The notes beneath the pieces are model-generated. The model saw only the letters and a program-made list of their open reading frames with translations. It made no database searches and had not been told where the DNA came from. From positions 1,631,014-1,695,013 of the forward strand of contig NC_021313.1 of NCBI RefSeq assembly GCF_000403645.1: a stretch of 64,000 nucleotides of DNA, given 5' to 3'. Position 1 is the stretch's first letter, and each line of letters starts with the position of its first letter. A program made the position numbers and the translations under genes. The stretch comes from Salinarchaeum sp. Harcht-Bsk1. GTDB lineage: Archaea; Halobacteriota; Halobacteria; Halobacteriales; Salinarchaeaceae. Below, piece by piece: positions 34,268 to 42,961 of the stretch.

Positions 34268-34909
34268 ATGGGACTGCTCACAGGACTCAAAGCAAGCATT
34301 ACGCGGGCTACGGACCGCCTCTTCTCGGAGGAGGACCCCAAGCGGATCGGGATCTACGGCCCGCCGAACGCTGGCAAGACGACGCTCGCGAATCGCATCG
34401 CACGCGACTGGACGGGGGACGCCATCGGCCCGGAGAGCCACGTGCCCCACGAGACCCGTCGCGCACGCCGCAAAGAGAACGTCGAGATCGAGCGCAACGG
34501 CAAGTCCGTGACGATCGACATCGTGGACACGCCGGGCGTGACGACGAAGGTCGACTACGAGGAGTTCCTCGAGTTCGACATCGAGGAGGAGGACGCCGTG
34601 CGTCGGTCCCGCGAGGCCACCGAGGGCGTCGCGGAGGCCATGCACTGGCTCCGCGAGGACGTCGACGGCGTGATCTACGTGCTCGACTCGACGGAGGACC
34701 CCTTCACGCAGGTCAACACGATGCTCGTCGGGATCATCGAGAGCCGCGACCTGCCGGTCCTCATCTTCGGGAACAAAATCGACCTCGAGGAGTCGAACAT
34801 CCAGCGCGTCTCCTCGGCGTTCCCCCAGCACGAGACCGTGCCGCTGTCGGCACTCGAGGGAGAGAACATGGACGAAGTGTACGACAAGATCGCGGAGTAC
34901 TTCGGGTGA
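34268..34909 (+). CDS. oapA: OapA, Era-like GTP-binding protein
   Basis: 213 residues from ATG 34268 (MGLLTGLKASITRATDRLFS); a longer frame starts at 34085 but reads through the intergenic ORB and was rejected. G1 is GPPNAGKTT (31-39), G3 is DTPGVTT, G4 is NKID, and a G5-like SALEG follows. It belongs to the Era/TRAFAC GTPases. The next two genes are OapB and OapC, so this is the GTPase of the haloarchaeal origin-associated protein trio. The name reflects repeated location near origins; the biochemical role is not known. It is three bases from oapB. Confidence 0.85.
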   Translation: MGLLTGLKASITRATDRLFSEEDPKRIGIYGPPNAGKTTLANRIARDWTGDAIGPESHVPHETRRARRKENVEIERNGKSVTIDIVDTPGVTTKVDYEEFLEFDIEEEDAVRRSREATEGVAEAMHWLREDVDGVIYVLDSTEDPFTQVNTMLVGIIESRDLPVLIFGNKIDLEESNIQRVSSAFPQHETVPLSALEGENMDEVYDKIAEYFG

Positions 34910-34912
34910 ACC

Positions 34913-35305
34913 ATGCCTGAAGCAACCGCACCAACCGACGACGGCAACGGGGTCCAGATCGACCTGATCAGCGGCGAGCGGATGGACGGTCTGGCCTCGA
35001 TGGAGAAGATCCGGATCATCCTCGACGGCGTCCACGACGGCAACATCGTGATCCTCGAGGAGGGGCTCTCGCCCGAGGAGGAGAGCCGGTTGATCGAGGT
35101 CACCATGGCCGAGATCGATCCGGACGGGTTCAACGGGATCGAGATCGAGACCTATCCGCAGAACGACGCTCGCGACACGAGCCTCCTGGGCCGCATCATG
35201 GGCCAGGAGGACACCGCGAAACTCACCGTCATCGGACCGGCCAACCAGATCGAGACGCTGCACAAGGACGAGACCCTGATCAGCGCGCTGGTCTCCCGGA
35301 AGTAA
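34913..35305 (+). CDS. oapB: OapB/ArvB (DUF2073) family protein
   Basis: 130 residues, start three bases after the oapA stop, so translational coupling is likely. It reads as a compact alpha/beta protein: VQIDLISGERMDGLASMEKIRIILDGV..GNIVILEEGLSPEEESRLIEVTM..GIEIETYP. DUF2073/OapB proteins are small cytoplasmic proteins conserved with the Era-like OapA; no enzyme activity is known to me. The three-gene order oapA-oapB-oapC supports a shared function with the GTPase. Confidence 0.85.
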   Translation: MPEATAPTDDGNGVQIDLISGERMDGLASMEKIRIILDGVHDGNIVILEEGLSPEEESRLIEVTMAEIDPDGFNGIEIETYPQNDARDTSLLGRIMGQEDTAKLTVIGPANQIETLHKDETLISALVSRK

Positions 35306-35323
35306 CCAATCGCCACAGCATCA

Positions 35324-36097
35324 ATGCCACACCAGTGTACCGGCTGCGGGCACGTGTTCCCCGACGGCTCCAAGGAGATGCTCTCGGGGTGCCCGGACTG
35401 TGGCGGTAACAAGTTCCAGTTCCAGCCCAGCAGCGCGACCGGCGGTGGGGATCCTGCAGGTGGAGCGGACGCTGGCGCCGCGCCGAGCGAGGAACCCCCA
35501 GAGCCACCGGAGCCGCCGAGCCCCGGCGGCAGCGTCGCCGAAACCGTCGCCGGTGCCGCCCAGAGTGTCAAGAACATGGTCGGTTCTGGCAACTCCGAGC
35601 CCGAGCGTGCGAGTGCCGGCGCGACCGGAGACGGGCCGTCGGACCACGAGTGGCCGGCCGTCGGCCGGGAGGACGCCACCCCGAAGCAGCCCAGTGAGGA
35701 CGCTGCCCAGGCTGGCGCCCGCTCCGCCACCGTCTCGCCCGACGAGCTGCCCGATCACGACGTCGTCGACAGCAAGCTCGCGGACTCCGAGGCCCCCGAG
35801 CCGGCGTCGACGGCCGAGGAAGGGGCCCTCTCCGCGACCGCTTCCGAGGCGGCAGACGCCGAGGAACCCGGCAGCGCCCCGTTCACCGGCTCGGGCGATC
35901 GCGAGAAGGAGACACCCGACCTCTCGGAGCTCCGGGCCGAACTCAACGACCAGTTCGAGAGCATCAAGATCGTCGAGCGCGGCCAGTACGAACTCAACCT
36001 GATGGAGCTCTACGACCGCGAGGAGTACATCATCTCCCTGATGGAGGACGGTCGCTACGCGATCGAAGTGCCCGAGACCTGGCGCGGCGACTCCTGA
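35324..36097 (+). CDS. oapC: OapC/ArvC zinc-ribbon protein
   Basis: 257 residues. The N-terminus is a four-cysteine zinc ribbon (MPHQCTGCGHVF..GCPDCGGNKF). A long disordered, Pro/Ala/Asp-rich middle (about 40-190) follows, and the conserved C-terminal domain of about 60 residues (LSELRAELNDQFESIKIVERGQYELNLMELYDREEYIISL) ends in EDGRYAIEVPETW. It is the third gene of the oap operon, 18 bases after oapB. A nucleic acid or protein adaptor role is inferred from the zinc ribbon. Confidence 0.82.
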   Translation: MPHQCTGCGHVFPDGSKEMLSGCPDCGGNKFQFQPSSATGGGDPAGGADAGAAPSEEPPEPPEPPSPGGSVAETVAGAAQSVKNMVGSGNSEPERASAGATGDGPSDHEWPAVGREDATPKQPSEDAAQAGARSATVSPDELPDHDVVDSKLADSEAPEPASTAEEGALSATASEAADAEEPGSAPFTGSGDREKETPDLSELRAELNDQFESIKIVERGQYELNLMELYDREEYIISLMEDGRYAIEVPETWRGDS

Positions 36098-36348
36098 TCG
36101 GTTCTGAACGCTCCCGCACGCCTCGTTCTTCGTCAACGCTCTCCCGAGTCTCGTTCTCCGCCGCGGCTACCGCACACTTCATTCACCGTCGATACTGCCA
36201 CGCGTTTCGTTCTGCGGCGACGCTTCCGACCGCCGCTTGCACCGACGACCGGCCAGCCCTGTTCGAGCGACGGCGAAGCCAGCGCGAATGGACACGCCCA
36301 TAGGTCCGCTGTCCGAAGACCTCACGAGATGCAGGGGGTCGAGCAGCG

Positions 36349-36951
36349 GTGACGCAGTGGGTCGAGGACGTCGAGGGCGGCCGCCAGCGCGGGCTCCGCG
36401 GGCTCGCGAAAGCCTGGGTCGAGGTCCTCGTCCGTCCGCGGCGCTTCTTCGCGGAGGGGATCGCCCCCGGCGACCAGGGTCCAGGGCTCACGTTCGCGAT
36501 CGCGGTCGTCCTGGTCGCCCAGGGCACGCGCTTCGCCTTCGGTACGGATCCGTACCCGGTCGTCGATGGCCGGCCGATACTCTCCGGTGCGTTCTGGCTC
36601 GTCGCCGTGGCCGTCCTGATCGCACCGGTCGTCCTGCACGTCGTCGGAGCGCTCCAGACCGTCATCCTCGCGGCGGGTGCCGAGGACCGCGGCGGCGTGA
36701 GCGAGACGGTCCAGATCCTCGCGTACGCGAGCGCGCCGTGCGTTCTCGCGGGCGTCCCCTTTCCTCCGCTGCAGGTGGTCGTGGGGCTGTGGGCAGGCGC
36801 CCTCTACTTCGTCGGTCTCGCCGCCGTCCACGACTTCGCTCCGTCGCGAGCGCTGCTTCTCGGCGCGATTCCGGCGGTCGTAGCATACGGCTACGCGTTC
36901 CGAACCATCGCTGCGGCCGAGACGCTGGCTCACGACCTCGGCTTCCTGTGA
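36349..36951 (+). CDS. YIP1-family membrane protein
   Basis: 200 residues from GTG 36349. An amphipathic start (VEVLVRPRRFFAEGIAPGDQGPG) is followed by about five membrane helices (LTFAIAVVLVAQGTRFAF, AFWLVAVAVLIAPVVLHVVGALQTVILA, ILAYASAPCVLAGVP, LQVVVGLWAGALYFVGL, LLLGAIPAVVAYGYAF). The RPRxFF plus YASAPxxLxxVP signature is that of YIP1-like proteins. Membrane function unknown. The 251 bases before it show no gene. Confidence 0.75.
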   Translation: MTQWVEDVEGGRQRGLRGLAKAWVEVLVRPRRFFAEGIAPGDQGPGLTFAIAVVLVAQGTRFAFGTDPYPVVDGRPILSGAFWLVAVAVLIAPVVLHVVGALQTVILAAGAEDRGGVSETVQILAYASAPCVLAGVPFPPLQVVVGLWAGALYFVGLAAVHDFAPSRALLLGAIPAVVAYGYAFRTIAAAETLAHDLGFL

Positions 36952-37157
36952 CCGTGGCCCGGCTCACGATCGACACTCGGCACACCTGATCCGACCAAAT
37001 GTGCCAGACGGCACCGGGACGATCAGTGCTGCGGTCGGACAGTCTCCGCGATGCGACGTGTCGATCGCCGTCGATTTCAGCCATTCAGACAGGTACGACG
37101 ATCGCCGATCAGCCGGTTCAGTCGTACGATTGAACGATTGACCCCCATTATGTACGC

Positions 37158-37349
37158 ATGGAACGTGCAAACAACTGGAGTGGGTCCCCCGTGGGAGCAA
37201 TCAGCAGACTGAAACGGCTGGTCGGGACGACACCGCCGGCCGAGTACGAGTGTCGGGGCTGCGGGCGGGCGTTCGCCGTCCAGTACTACACCTGCCCCGA
37301 ATGCGGGAGTTACAGCGTGGAACGACCGCCCGAATCCGTGGCCGACTGA
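37158..37349 (+). CDS. small zinc-ribbon protein
   Basis: 63 residues. Two CxxC knuckles (YECRGCGRAF and YYTCPECGSYSV) spaced by 13 residues form a rubredoxin-like zinc ribbon. The N-terminal 25 residues are basic and may pack as a helix. TATTATGTA-like sequence lies shortly upstream. Such solo zinc ribbons are common in haloarchaea and may act as adaptors; no specific role can be read. Confidence 0.7.
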   Translation: MERANNWSGSPVGAISRLKRLVGTTPPAEYECRGCGRAFAVQYYTCPECGSYSVERPPESVAD

Positions 37350-37592
37350 TGCGGCCGCCGTGGGGAGGATCGGGTCACTGCGATCGGTTCTGACCGCTAT
37401 CTCGAGGAGTGTTCTGCGTGGGCGGCGAGCGACTGCGCCCGTGCCACGCTCGCTCGATACCCTACTGGCATTCCAAGCGGTCCACAAATCGCCGAGCACC
37501 CAGCAGCGACTGCCCAGTCGCCGCTCTACACGAGGACTGTCCCAGTCAGTCTTCTCGACCCGTAACGCTGCCCCGAACCACAACGCTTACAG

Positions 37593-37612
37593 TTGATTGA
37601 TCGATCAATCAA
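37593..37612. promoter_or_regulatory. 20-bp perfect palindromic operator of the TetR-MATE operon
   Basis: TTGATTGATCGATCAATCAA is an exact palindrome ending three bases before the GTG of the TetR gene and just downstream of a CTTACAG TATA-like box (about 37586-37592). Bound repressor would cover the transcription start of a leaderless message. Confidence 0.7.
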
Positions 37613-37615
37613 AAT

Positions 37616-38230
37616 GTGAGCGACGACCGTTCGACCCGCGAGGAGCTGCTCGACGCCGCTTACGAGGTGCTCGTGAGCCCCGAGTACGAGGGATTCACGA
37701 CCGCAGCGGTCGCCGAAGCCGCCGGCCGGAACCAGTCGCTCGTACACTACTACTTCGACACGAAGCGCGACCTCGTGCTCGCCCTGTTCGATTACCTCCA
37801 CGAGATCGCCGACGAGCACCTGGCTGCCGCAGCCGACGCCGAGGACCCAGCGGACCGCCTCGAGGCGCTCCTCACCTACCTCGTCTGGGCCGATCCCGAC
37901 GCGACGGACGGCGAGGACACCCTCGAGGACGCGATCGCGTTCAAGCGGGGCCTGCTCTGGCTCGAAGCCCAGGCCCTCACGGACGAGGACCTCCGGGCGG
38001 CGATGGACGCCGACCGCCGGTACTTCTGGGACGCCGTCGAGTCGACGATCCGCGAGGGCATCGAACGTGGGCGCTTCCGTGCCTCGATCGACCCGGAGGC
38101 GACGGCGGCGTTGCTCGTCGCGGCGGTCGGCGGCGCGCAGACGTGGGCCGCGATCTACGGCGAGGAGGCTCGCGACCAGCTCGTCGTCGAGGCGATGGAG
38201 ACGCTGATCCAGGAGTGGCTGGTCGCATGA
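37616..38230 (+). CDS. TetR/AcrR-type transcriptional regulator
   Basis: 204 residues, GTG 37616. The N-terminal helix-turn-helix is FTTAAVAEAAGRNQSLVHYYFDTKRDLV (about 24-51), the standard TetR DNA-binding part; the rest is an all-helical ligand domain. Its stop overlaps the ATG of the MATE gene (ATGA), so the regulator and transporter are co-translated. A perfect palindrome sits at the transcription start, so this is probably an autorepressor of the efflux operon that is released by a substrate of the pump. Confidence 0.85.
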   Translation: MSDDRSTREELLDAAYEVLVSPEYEGFTTAAVAEAAGRNQSLVHYYFDTKRDLVLALFDYLHEIADEHLAAAADAEDPADRLEALLTYLVWADPDATDGEDTLEDAIAFKRGLLWLEAQALTDEDLRAAMDADRRYFWDAVESTIREGIERGRFRASIDPEATAALLVAAVGGAQTWAAIYGEEARDQLVVEAMETLIQEWLVA

Positions 38231-39894
38231 GCGACGGCGACGAGTCATCGCCCGCCGAACCGACTGGTGGGACCGACGGCGACGATGTCATCGACGCCGA
38301 GGAGACGACCAATGCCGACGAGGTGACCGACGCCGAACCGGCAGACCGGACCGGCGGCGACGGAGCCACCGAATCCGAAGCAGCGGATCGGACCGACGCC
38401 GACGAGCAAGCCGAGCGGTTCACCGAGGGGACGCTCGTCTGGCCGCTCCTCACGCTCGCCGGTCCGCTCGTCGCGACGCAGATCCTCCAGACCCTCTACA
38501 ACCTCGCGGACGCGTTCTGGGTCGGCCAGGTGAGCGCCGACGCGATCACCGCGGTCTCCTTCGCGTGGCCGATCGTCTTCCTCCTGATCAGCGTCGGCGG
38601 CGGGATGACAGCCGCCGGCACGATCCTCGTCTCGCAGTACACCGGCGCCCGGGACGACGAGGCGGTCGGGCACGTCGCCGGCCAGACGCTGGGGTTCGTC
38701 GCCCTGCTCTCGCTGGGCATCTCGATCGTCGGCATCGTGTCCGCTCCCCACCTCATCACGCTACTCGGCGCCGATCCCGACGGCGCCGTCCACGCGATGG
38801 CGACGGACTACACCCGCGTCACGTTCCTCGGCCTCTGGGCGATGTTCGGGTTCTTCGTGTTTCAGGCGCTGCTGCGTGGCTGGGGCGACACGAAGACACC
38901 GATGTACCTCACGATCGGGTCGGTCGGACTGAACCTCGTGCTCGACCCCTTCTTCATCCTCGGGTTCGCGGACAACCCGCTCTTGCTCTGGGTGGGACTC
39001 GGCGGACTCGGGGAAACGCTCCATGCCGCGACCGGCTTCTCCGGCTGGGGCGTCGTCGGCGCGGCGGTCGCGACGATCCTCTCCCGTGGCCTCGCAGCGG
39101 CCGTCGGGATGTGGCTCCTCTTCGGCGATCACGTCGGGATCACCGTCGCACTCTCGGATCTCCGACCGGAGTTCGCGTCGGTCCGGAAGATCGTCCGGGT
39201 CGGCGCGCCGATCAGCGTCGAACAGAGTACCCAGGCGCTCGCGATCACGATCATGACTGCCCTGCTCGGCCTGGTCAGCGCGGACGCAGTCGGCGGCTTC
39301 GGGATCGCGAACCGGGTCACCACGCTGGTCTGGTTTCCGCTCGTCGGCATGGGGATGGCCGTCGAGACCGTCGCCGGCCAGAACGTCGGCGCCGGCCGGC
39401 CGGACCGCGCGAAACGCGTCGTGCTGTACGCGAGTGCGATCCTCGTCGCGGCGTTCGTCGTCGTCGGCGCGGTCATCGCGGTCTACGCCGCGCCGATTAC
39501 CGGGCTCTTCGTCACCGGCGACGACGCCGCGATCGTCGGCCACGGCGCGGACTACCTCCGCTGGGTCGCGCCGACCTACGCGATCATGGCGATCTTCCAC
39601 ATGATCAACGGCGGGCTCCACGGCGCCGGCGCAACGCGACTCTCGATGGGCCTCGGCCTCTTCGCGCTCTGGGGCGCCCAGACCGTCATCGCTGCCGTGC
39701 TCATCGTCTGGGTCGGCATGGGCGCGACCGGGGCCTGGATCGGCGTCGCCGCCGCGAACGTCATCGCCGCGCTCGCGGGGACCGCGGTGTTCGCCTGGGG
39801 TGGCTGGCTCGACAGCGTCGTCGACGCCGACCCGGAGGCGAACGCGGATCCCGAGCAGGCGGGAACGGGGGCAACCGCCGAGCCTGCGGAGTGA
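38227..39894 (+). CDS. MATE family efflux transporter
   Basis: 555 residues from ATG 38227. A 60-residue acidic disordered leader (repeats of T/D/A/E) precedes twelve membrane helices that start with VWPLLTLAGPLVATQILQTLYNLADAFWVG, the classical MATE opening, and include the second-half counterpart RVGAPISVEQSTQALAITIMTALLG. C-terminal tail acidic. It would export cationic compounds by Na+ or H+ exchange. Co-translated with the TetR regulator upstream; convergent with the TM2 gene, ten bases away. Confidence 0.9.
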   Translation: MSDGDESSPAEPTGGTDGDDVIDAEETTNADEVTDAEPADRTGGDGATESEAADRTDADEQAERFTEGTLVWPLLTLAGPLVATQILQTLYNLADAFWVGQVSADAITAVSFAWPIVFLLISVGGGMTAAGTILVSQYTGARDDEAVGHVAGQTLGFVALLSLGISIVGIVSAPHLITLLGADPDGAVHAMATDYTRVTFLGLWAMFGFFVFQALLRGWGDTKTPMYLTIGSVGLNLVLDPFFILGFADNPLLLWVGLGGLGETLHAATGFSGWGVVGAAVATILSRGLAAAVGMWLLFGDHVGITVALSDLRPEFASVRKIVRVGAPISVEQSTQALAITIMTALLGLVSADAVGGFGIANRVTTLVWFPLVGMGMAVETVAGQNVGAGRPDRAKRVVLYASAILVAAFVVVGAVIAVYAAPITGLFVTGDDAAIVGHGADYLRWVAPTYAIMAIFHMINGGLHGAGATRLSMGLGLFALWGAQTVIAAVLIVWVGMGATGAWIGVAAANVIAALAGTAVFAWGGWLDSVVDADPEANADPEQAGTGATAEPAE

Positions 39895-39904
39895 CGGAGC
39901 GGCC

Positions 39905-40414
39905 CTACTCGTCGAGGTACTTGCGCTCGAACTCCTCGTCGGTCTTGGTGAGGTAGAGGATGCCTTCGATGATCCCGATCACCACGGGGATGCCTGTCCA
40001 GACAAAACACAGATAGAGGATGCCCAGCCCGGTCTCGCCGAGGTAGAACTTGTGAGCGCCGATCCCGCCGAGCAGGATCGCGAGGATGCCGGCCGTCGTC
40101 CGGTCCGTTCGGGCGGTCGACGGGGCGTTTCGGTTCCGGACGCCACAGTGCGGGCAGATCTCGGCGCGTCGCTCGATGATCTCCCCACAGCTTGCGCAGT
40201 ACTGTTCGTCCGGTCCCGGGGTCTCCCGATCGTCGTCTGTTCCCGCGTCGTCGGCGCCGGGTGTATCCCCGTCGCCCCCGTTGACGGCACTCGCGCCCGC
40301 CGCCTCGCCGCCGTCGTCAGTTCCGCCGGCGTCGTCGTCTCGGCCACCGGCGTCACCCGTTTCCGGGCCGGTCTCATCGCCGCTGGAATCCTCTGGACCG
40401 TCCTCGTTCGACAT
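39905..40414 (-). CDS. TM2-domain protein with zinc ribbon
   Basis: 169 residues. A 70-residue Asp/Gly/Thr-rich disordered leader is followed by a double-zinc-ribbon motif (YCASCGEIIERRAEICPHCGVRN) and a TM2 domain: two helices TAGILAILLGGIGAHKFYLGETGLG and ILYLCFVWTGIPVVIGIIEGILYL, with the family's GxHKFYLG motif between. TM2 proteins are small membrane proteins of unknown or varied role; the zinc ribbon faces the cytoplasm. Confidence 0.85.
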   Translation of the reverse strand: MSNEDGPEDSSGDETGPETGDAGGRDDDAGGTDDGGEAAGASAVNGGDGDTPGADDAGTDDDRETPGPDEQYCASCGEIIERRAEICPHCGVRNRNAPSTARTDRTTAGILAILLGGIGAHKFYLGETGLGILYLCFVWTGIPVVIGIIEGILYLTKTDEEFERKYLDE

Positions 40415-40512
40415 ACCGTACGGTTCTCCGGCGATCGCCTAATAAGTGGCTTCGGCGCTCCGTTCGAGCGCACCGACGCAGGAGCGCACCGGTCCTGGAG
40501 TCGGACGTACCG

Positions 40513-40959
40513 CTATGGAGCCGATCGCTCGCGACGCCAGAGCAACGCACCGGCGAGCAGTCCGTACCCAGCGCCAATCGCGGACACCCGGAGGTCGCCG
40601 TCGAGGAAGAGCGCGACGAGGCCGACCCCATAGGCGTAGCCGAGCAGCGCACCGGTCGCGGTACGGACCGAGTTCGAACCGGACCGATCCCCCACGCGCG
40701 TCACTGTCCAGTCCAGCAGCGCGGGCAGCGGCAAGACGAGCAGGAGCCACACTTCCGTCAGCGGGCCGACGCCCAGCCCACGTGCGAGGAGCCCAGCCGC
40801 GATCCCCGGATAGATCCCGGTACAGCGGGCACAGAGGCGCTCCCGTCGGCCCAGAACGGTCACCGCGTACGTTCGATCGTAGTCCGAGGGCTCGTGGTGG
40901 GAGAGGAGGTACATGCGGGTCTCGGCCAGCCCCGCCCGAAGCTCCGCCCAGTCCACCAT
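40513..40959 (-). CDS. DUF2085-type membrane protein
   Basis: 148 residues from ATG 40959, chosen because the sequence before it is Cys/Pro-rich and not conserved-looking. A cytoplasmic start (LLSHHEPSDYDRTYAVTVLGRRERLCARCTGIYPG) carries the LCxRCTGIY motif of DUF2085 proteins, followed by about four membrane helices (GIAAGLLARGLG, VWLLLVLPLPALLDW, ATGALLGYAYGVGLVALFL, AIGAGYGLLAGALL). The Cys pair may bind metal. Function unknown. Confidence 0.7.
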   Translation of the reverse strand: MVDWAELRAGLAETRMYLLSHHEPSDYDRTYAVTVLGRRERLCARCTGIYPGIAAGLLARGLGVGPLTEVWLLLVLPLPALLDWTVTRVGDRSGSNSVRTATGALLGYAYGVGLVALFLDGDLRVSAIGAGYGLLAGALLWRRERSAP

Positions 40960-41064
40960 GGTGCGGCCAAACGGCTGCGCACAGGTAGCTGTTCCCGTGG
41001 AGAGCGGCGGCGGACGTGGCACGAAGCACACGGTTGGCGGTGGCGTTACCGAGACCCCGTCGTC

Positions 41065-41892
41065 TCACTGCCCCTTCTCGCCGAGGGACTCCCACCTGCG
41101 CAGCTTCCCGCGGACGCTCTTCTCGAGGTAGGTCAGCACCGGCCGTCCGCGCGGGAGCGAGTAGAGGTCGCCGAGTTCCTCCTGGGAGAGTCGTTCTGGT
41201 TCGAACGACTCTCGCTCCAGCCGCGTGACGCCCTCGGCGAGCAGATCGGTCGAGGCGTCGAACAGCCGCCGGCGCACCTCGTCCCACGTCGGCGCGTCGG
41301 CGATCACGACGTCGCGCTCGGCGACGACCTCGCCGCCGTCGAGCGTCTCGTTGATCCGCTGGAGCGTCACGCCGGCGATATCCCGTCCGTGGACGTACTC
41401 CCAGAAGCCCGCAGGCTGGCCGCGGTACTCGCGGAAGTCGCCGTGGTGGTAGCTCAGCACGCCGTGCGTCGGGGCGGTCAGCGCGTCGCCGACGAGGAAG
41501 CCGAACCCCATGCGGACCGCGACGTCGGTCGCTCCGAGTCGGTCGACGGCGCGGGACGGCAGCGCGTGTTTCCATCCGTCGACCTGCCGGGGCTCGCAGA
41601 CGAACCGCTCGGCCTCGACGAGGCCGTCGATCGCCGTCACCGGCGTTCGCGACTGGTGGTCGAGGTCGTCGCCGAACAGCTCTCGCGACCCGGCGACGAG
41701 CCCCCACTCCCGGAGTTCGACGAGCCGGCGTACCGTCTCTACGGCTCCCCGATCGTCGGACGAGCCGTCCTGGACGACGAGCGCGATCTCGGCGTCCGTC
41801 TCATCGATCATCGTCTGGACGGCCGTCGCCGCCCAGGCTGGCAGCGTCGGTCCGGGCGTCAACAGTGCCACCGCGGTCGACGACTCAGGCAC
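41065..41892 (-). CDS. formyltransferase-family protein
   Basis: 275 residues. The core reads GFGFLVGDALTAPTHGVLSYHHGDFREYRGQPAGFWEYVHG, which fits the formyltransferase catalytic region where Asn/His/Asp (here SYHHGD) act, followed by GVTLQRINETLDGGEVVAERDVVI. This is the fold of Met-tRNA formyltransferase and sugar N-formyltransferases. Archaea do not use formyl-Met, and the gene overlaps a polysaccharide deacetylase by eight bases, so a role in glycan or surface sugar formylation is more likely. The catalytic Asn appears to be replaced (SYHHGD), so activity is uncertain. Confidence 0.75.
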   Translation of the reverse strand: MPESSTAVALLTPGPTLPAWAATAVQTMIDETDAEIALVVQDGSSDDRGAVETVRRLVELREWGLVAGSRELFGDDLDHQSRTPVTAIDGLVEAERFVCEPRQVDGWKHALPSRAVDRLGATDVAVRMGFGFLVGDALTAPTHGVLSYHHGDFREYRGQPAGFWEYVHGRDIAGVTLQRINETLDGGEVVAERDVVIADAPTWDEVRRRLFDASTDLLAEGVTRLERESFEPERLSQEELGDLYSLPRGRPVLTYLEKSVRGKLRRWESLGEKGQ

Positions 41893-42835
41893 GCATCGCC
41901 ACCCCTCGATCGCGGACGTGCTCGTTGAGCGCCGCCATCGTCAGCACTTCGATCTCGCCCTGCTCGCGCAGCGAAGCGAGGTGTCGGAGGAAGGCGGCGA
42001 TGGGCTCCCACTGGTACGGGTTCGAGAGGTCGTAGAGGTGACACCAGAGATGGGTGTAATGGTCGTTCGCCGCGGCGTCGTCGACGGCCCGCCGGAGGTA
42101 GCGCCGCTGGAGATACTGGCGCGTCCGAACGGGCATGGCGGAGAAGGGCCGGGCCGCGCGTCGCTGGCCAGCGGGGAGCGCCGCGGACGTGAGCGACGGG
42201 TAGCTGGTGCAGTAGGTCTCGACGACGCCGTCGACGACGCGGGGCTCGAACACCGGATGCGGGCCCAGGACCAGTTCTTTCGCTCGCGCTGGCCGACTGC
42301 GGTCGCTGGTGTCCCGGCAGATCCGCATCGTCTCGATGCCGGCCTCGCGGAGCGCGTCGGCTGGCGGTCGGTAGTGTCGCGGCGGGACGATCGAGACGGT
42401 CCTGGATCCGGCGAACTCCTGCAACTGGGACTGGGCCTGCTCGAGTTCCCACGCCAGCGTCTCCCGCGCCACCGAGTGGCAGGGCACGTGGGAGTAGGTG
42501 TGCGTGCAGAGTTCGTGGTCGACCGCGCTGGCGGCGACGTCGTCGATGGCGTCGGGCGCGTAGAACAGTGGGTTCGTTGCGACGTCGGTGCCGGGATCGG
42601 ACTCGAACCACCCCGGCTCGTGCGGACCGTCGTGGACGCCGTCACAGGTGACCCGACAGAGGTGCCCCACGACGTCGAAGGAGATGGGGAGGTCGAGCGT
42701 CTCCGTCAGGTCCAGCAGCCGAGTGAGGTACCGACGTTCCGATCGCCCACGATCGCTCAGGTGAGCGAACTCGTCGATGTCGTGGACGCCCCACCCGAGT
42801 TCGATTTCGATGCTCAGCGTGACGACGCCTGCCAT
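41885..42835 (-). CDS. polysaccharide deacetylase (NodB-like)
   Basis: 316 residues from ATG 42835 (MAGVVTLSIEIELGWG). An upstream in-frame ATG at 42928 adds a non-homologous stretch. It has the NodB barrel opening (VTLSIEIELGWG) and the metal-binding His region DHELCTHTYSHVPCHS, then RHYRPPADALREAGIETMR (the R-P motif), typical of PuuE/NodB-type proteins. It would remove N-acetyl groups from sugars. The gene runs into the formyltransferase gene with an eight-base overlap, so the two form one unit that may replace N-acetyl by N-formyl on a surface sugar. Confidence 0.78.
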   Translation of the reverse strand: MAGVVTLSIEIELGWGVHDIDEFAHLSDRGRSERRYLTRLLDLTETLDLPISFDVVGHLCRVTCDGVHDGPHEPGWFESDPGTDVATNPLFYAPDAIDDVAASAVDHELCTHTYSHVPCHSVARETLAWELEQAQSQLQEFAGSRTVSIVPPRHYRPPADALREAGIETMRICRDTSDRSRPARAKELVLGPHPVFEPRVVDGVVETYCTSYPSLTSAALPAGQRRAARPFSAMPVRTRQYLQRRYLRRAVDDAAANDHYTHLWCHLYDLSNPYQWEPIAAFLRHLASLREQGEIEVLTMAALNEHVRDRGVAMRA

Positions 42836-42961
42836 GCCCCAGGAAGACCATTGCCCCTCTTTAGAACGTGGCAGTTTCCCTCGGAACGGCCCGGAGTAGG
42901 ACAGTACTACAGCCGGCCACGACTCCACAGCCCTTTACCCGATCGCGCGTCAGTCACGTCC

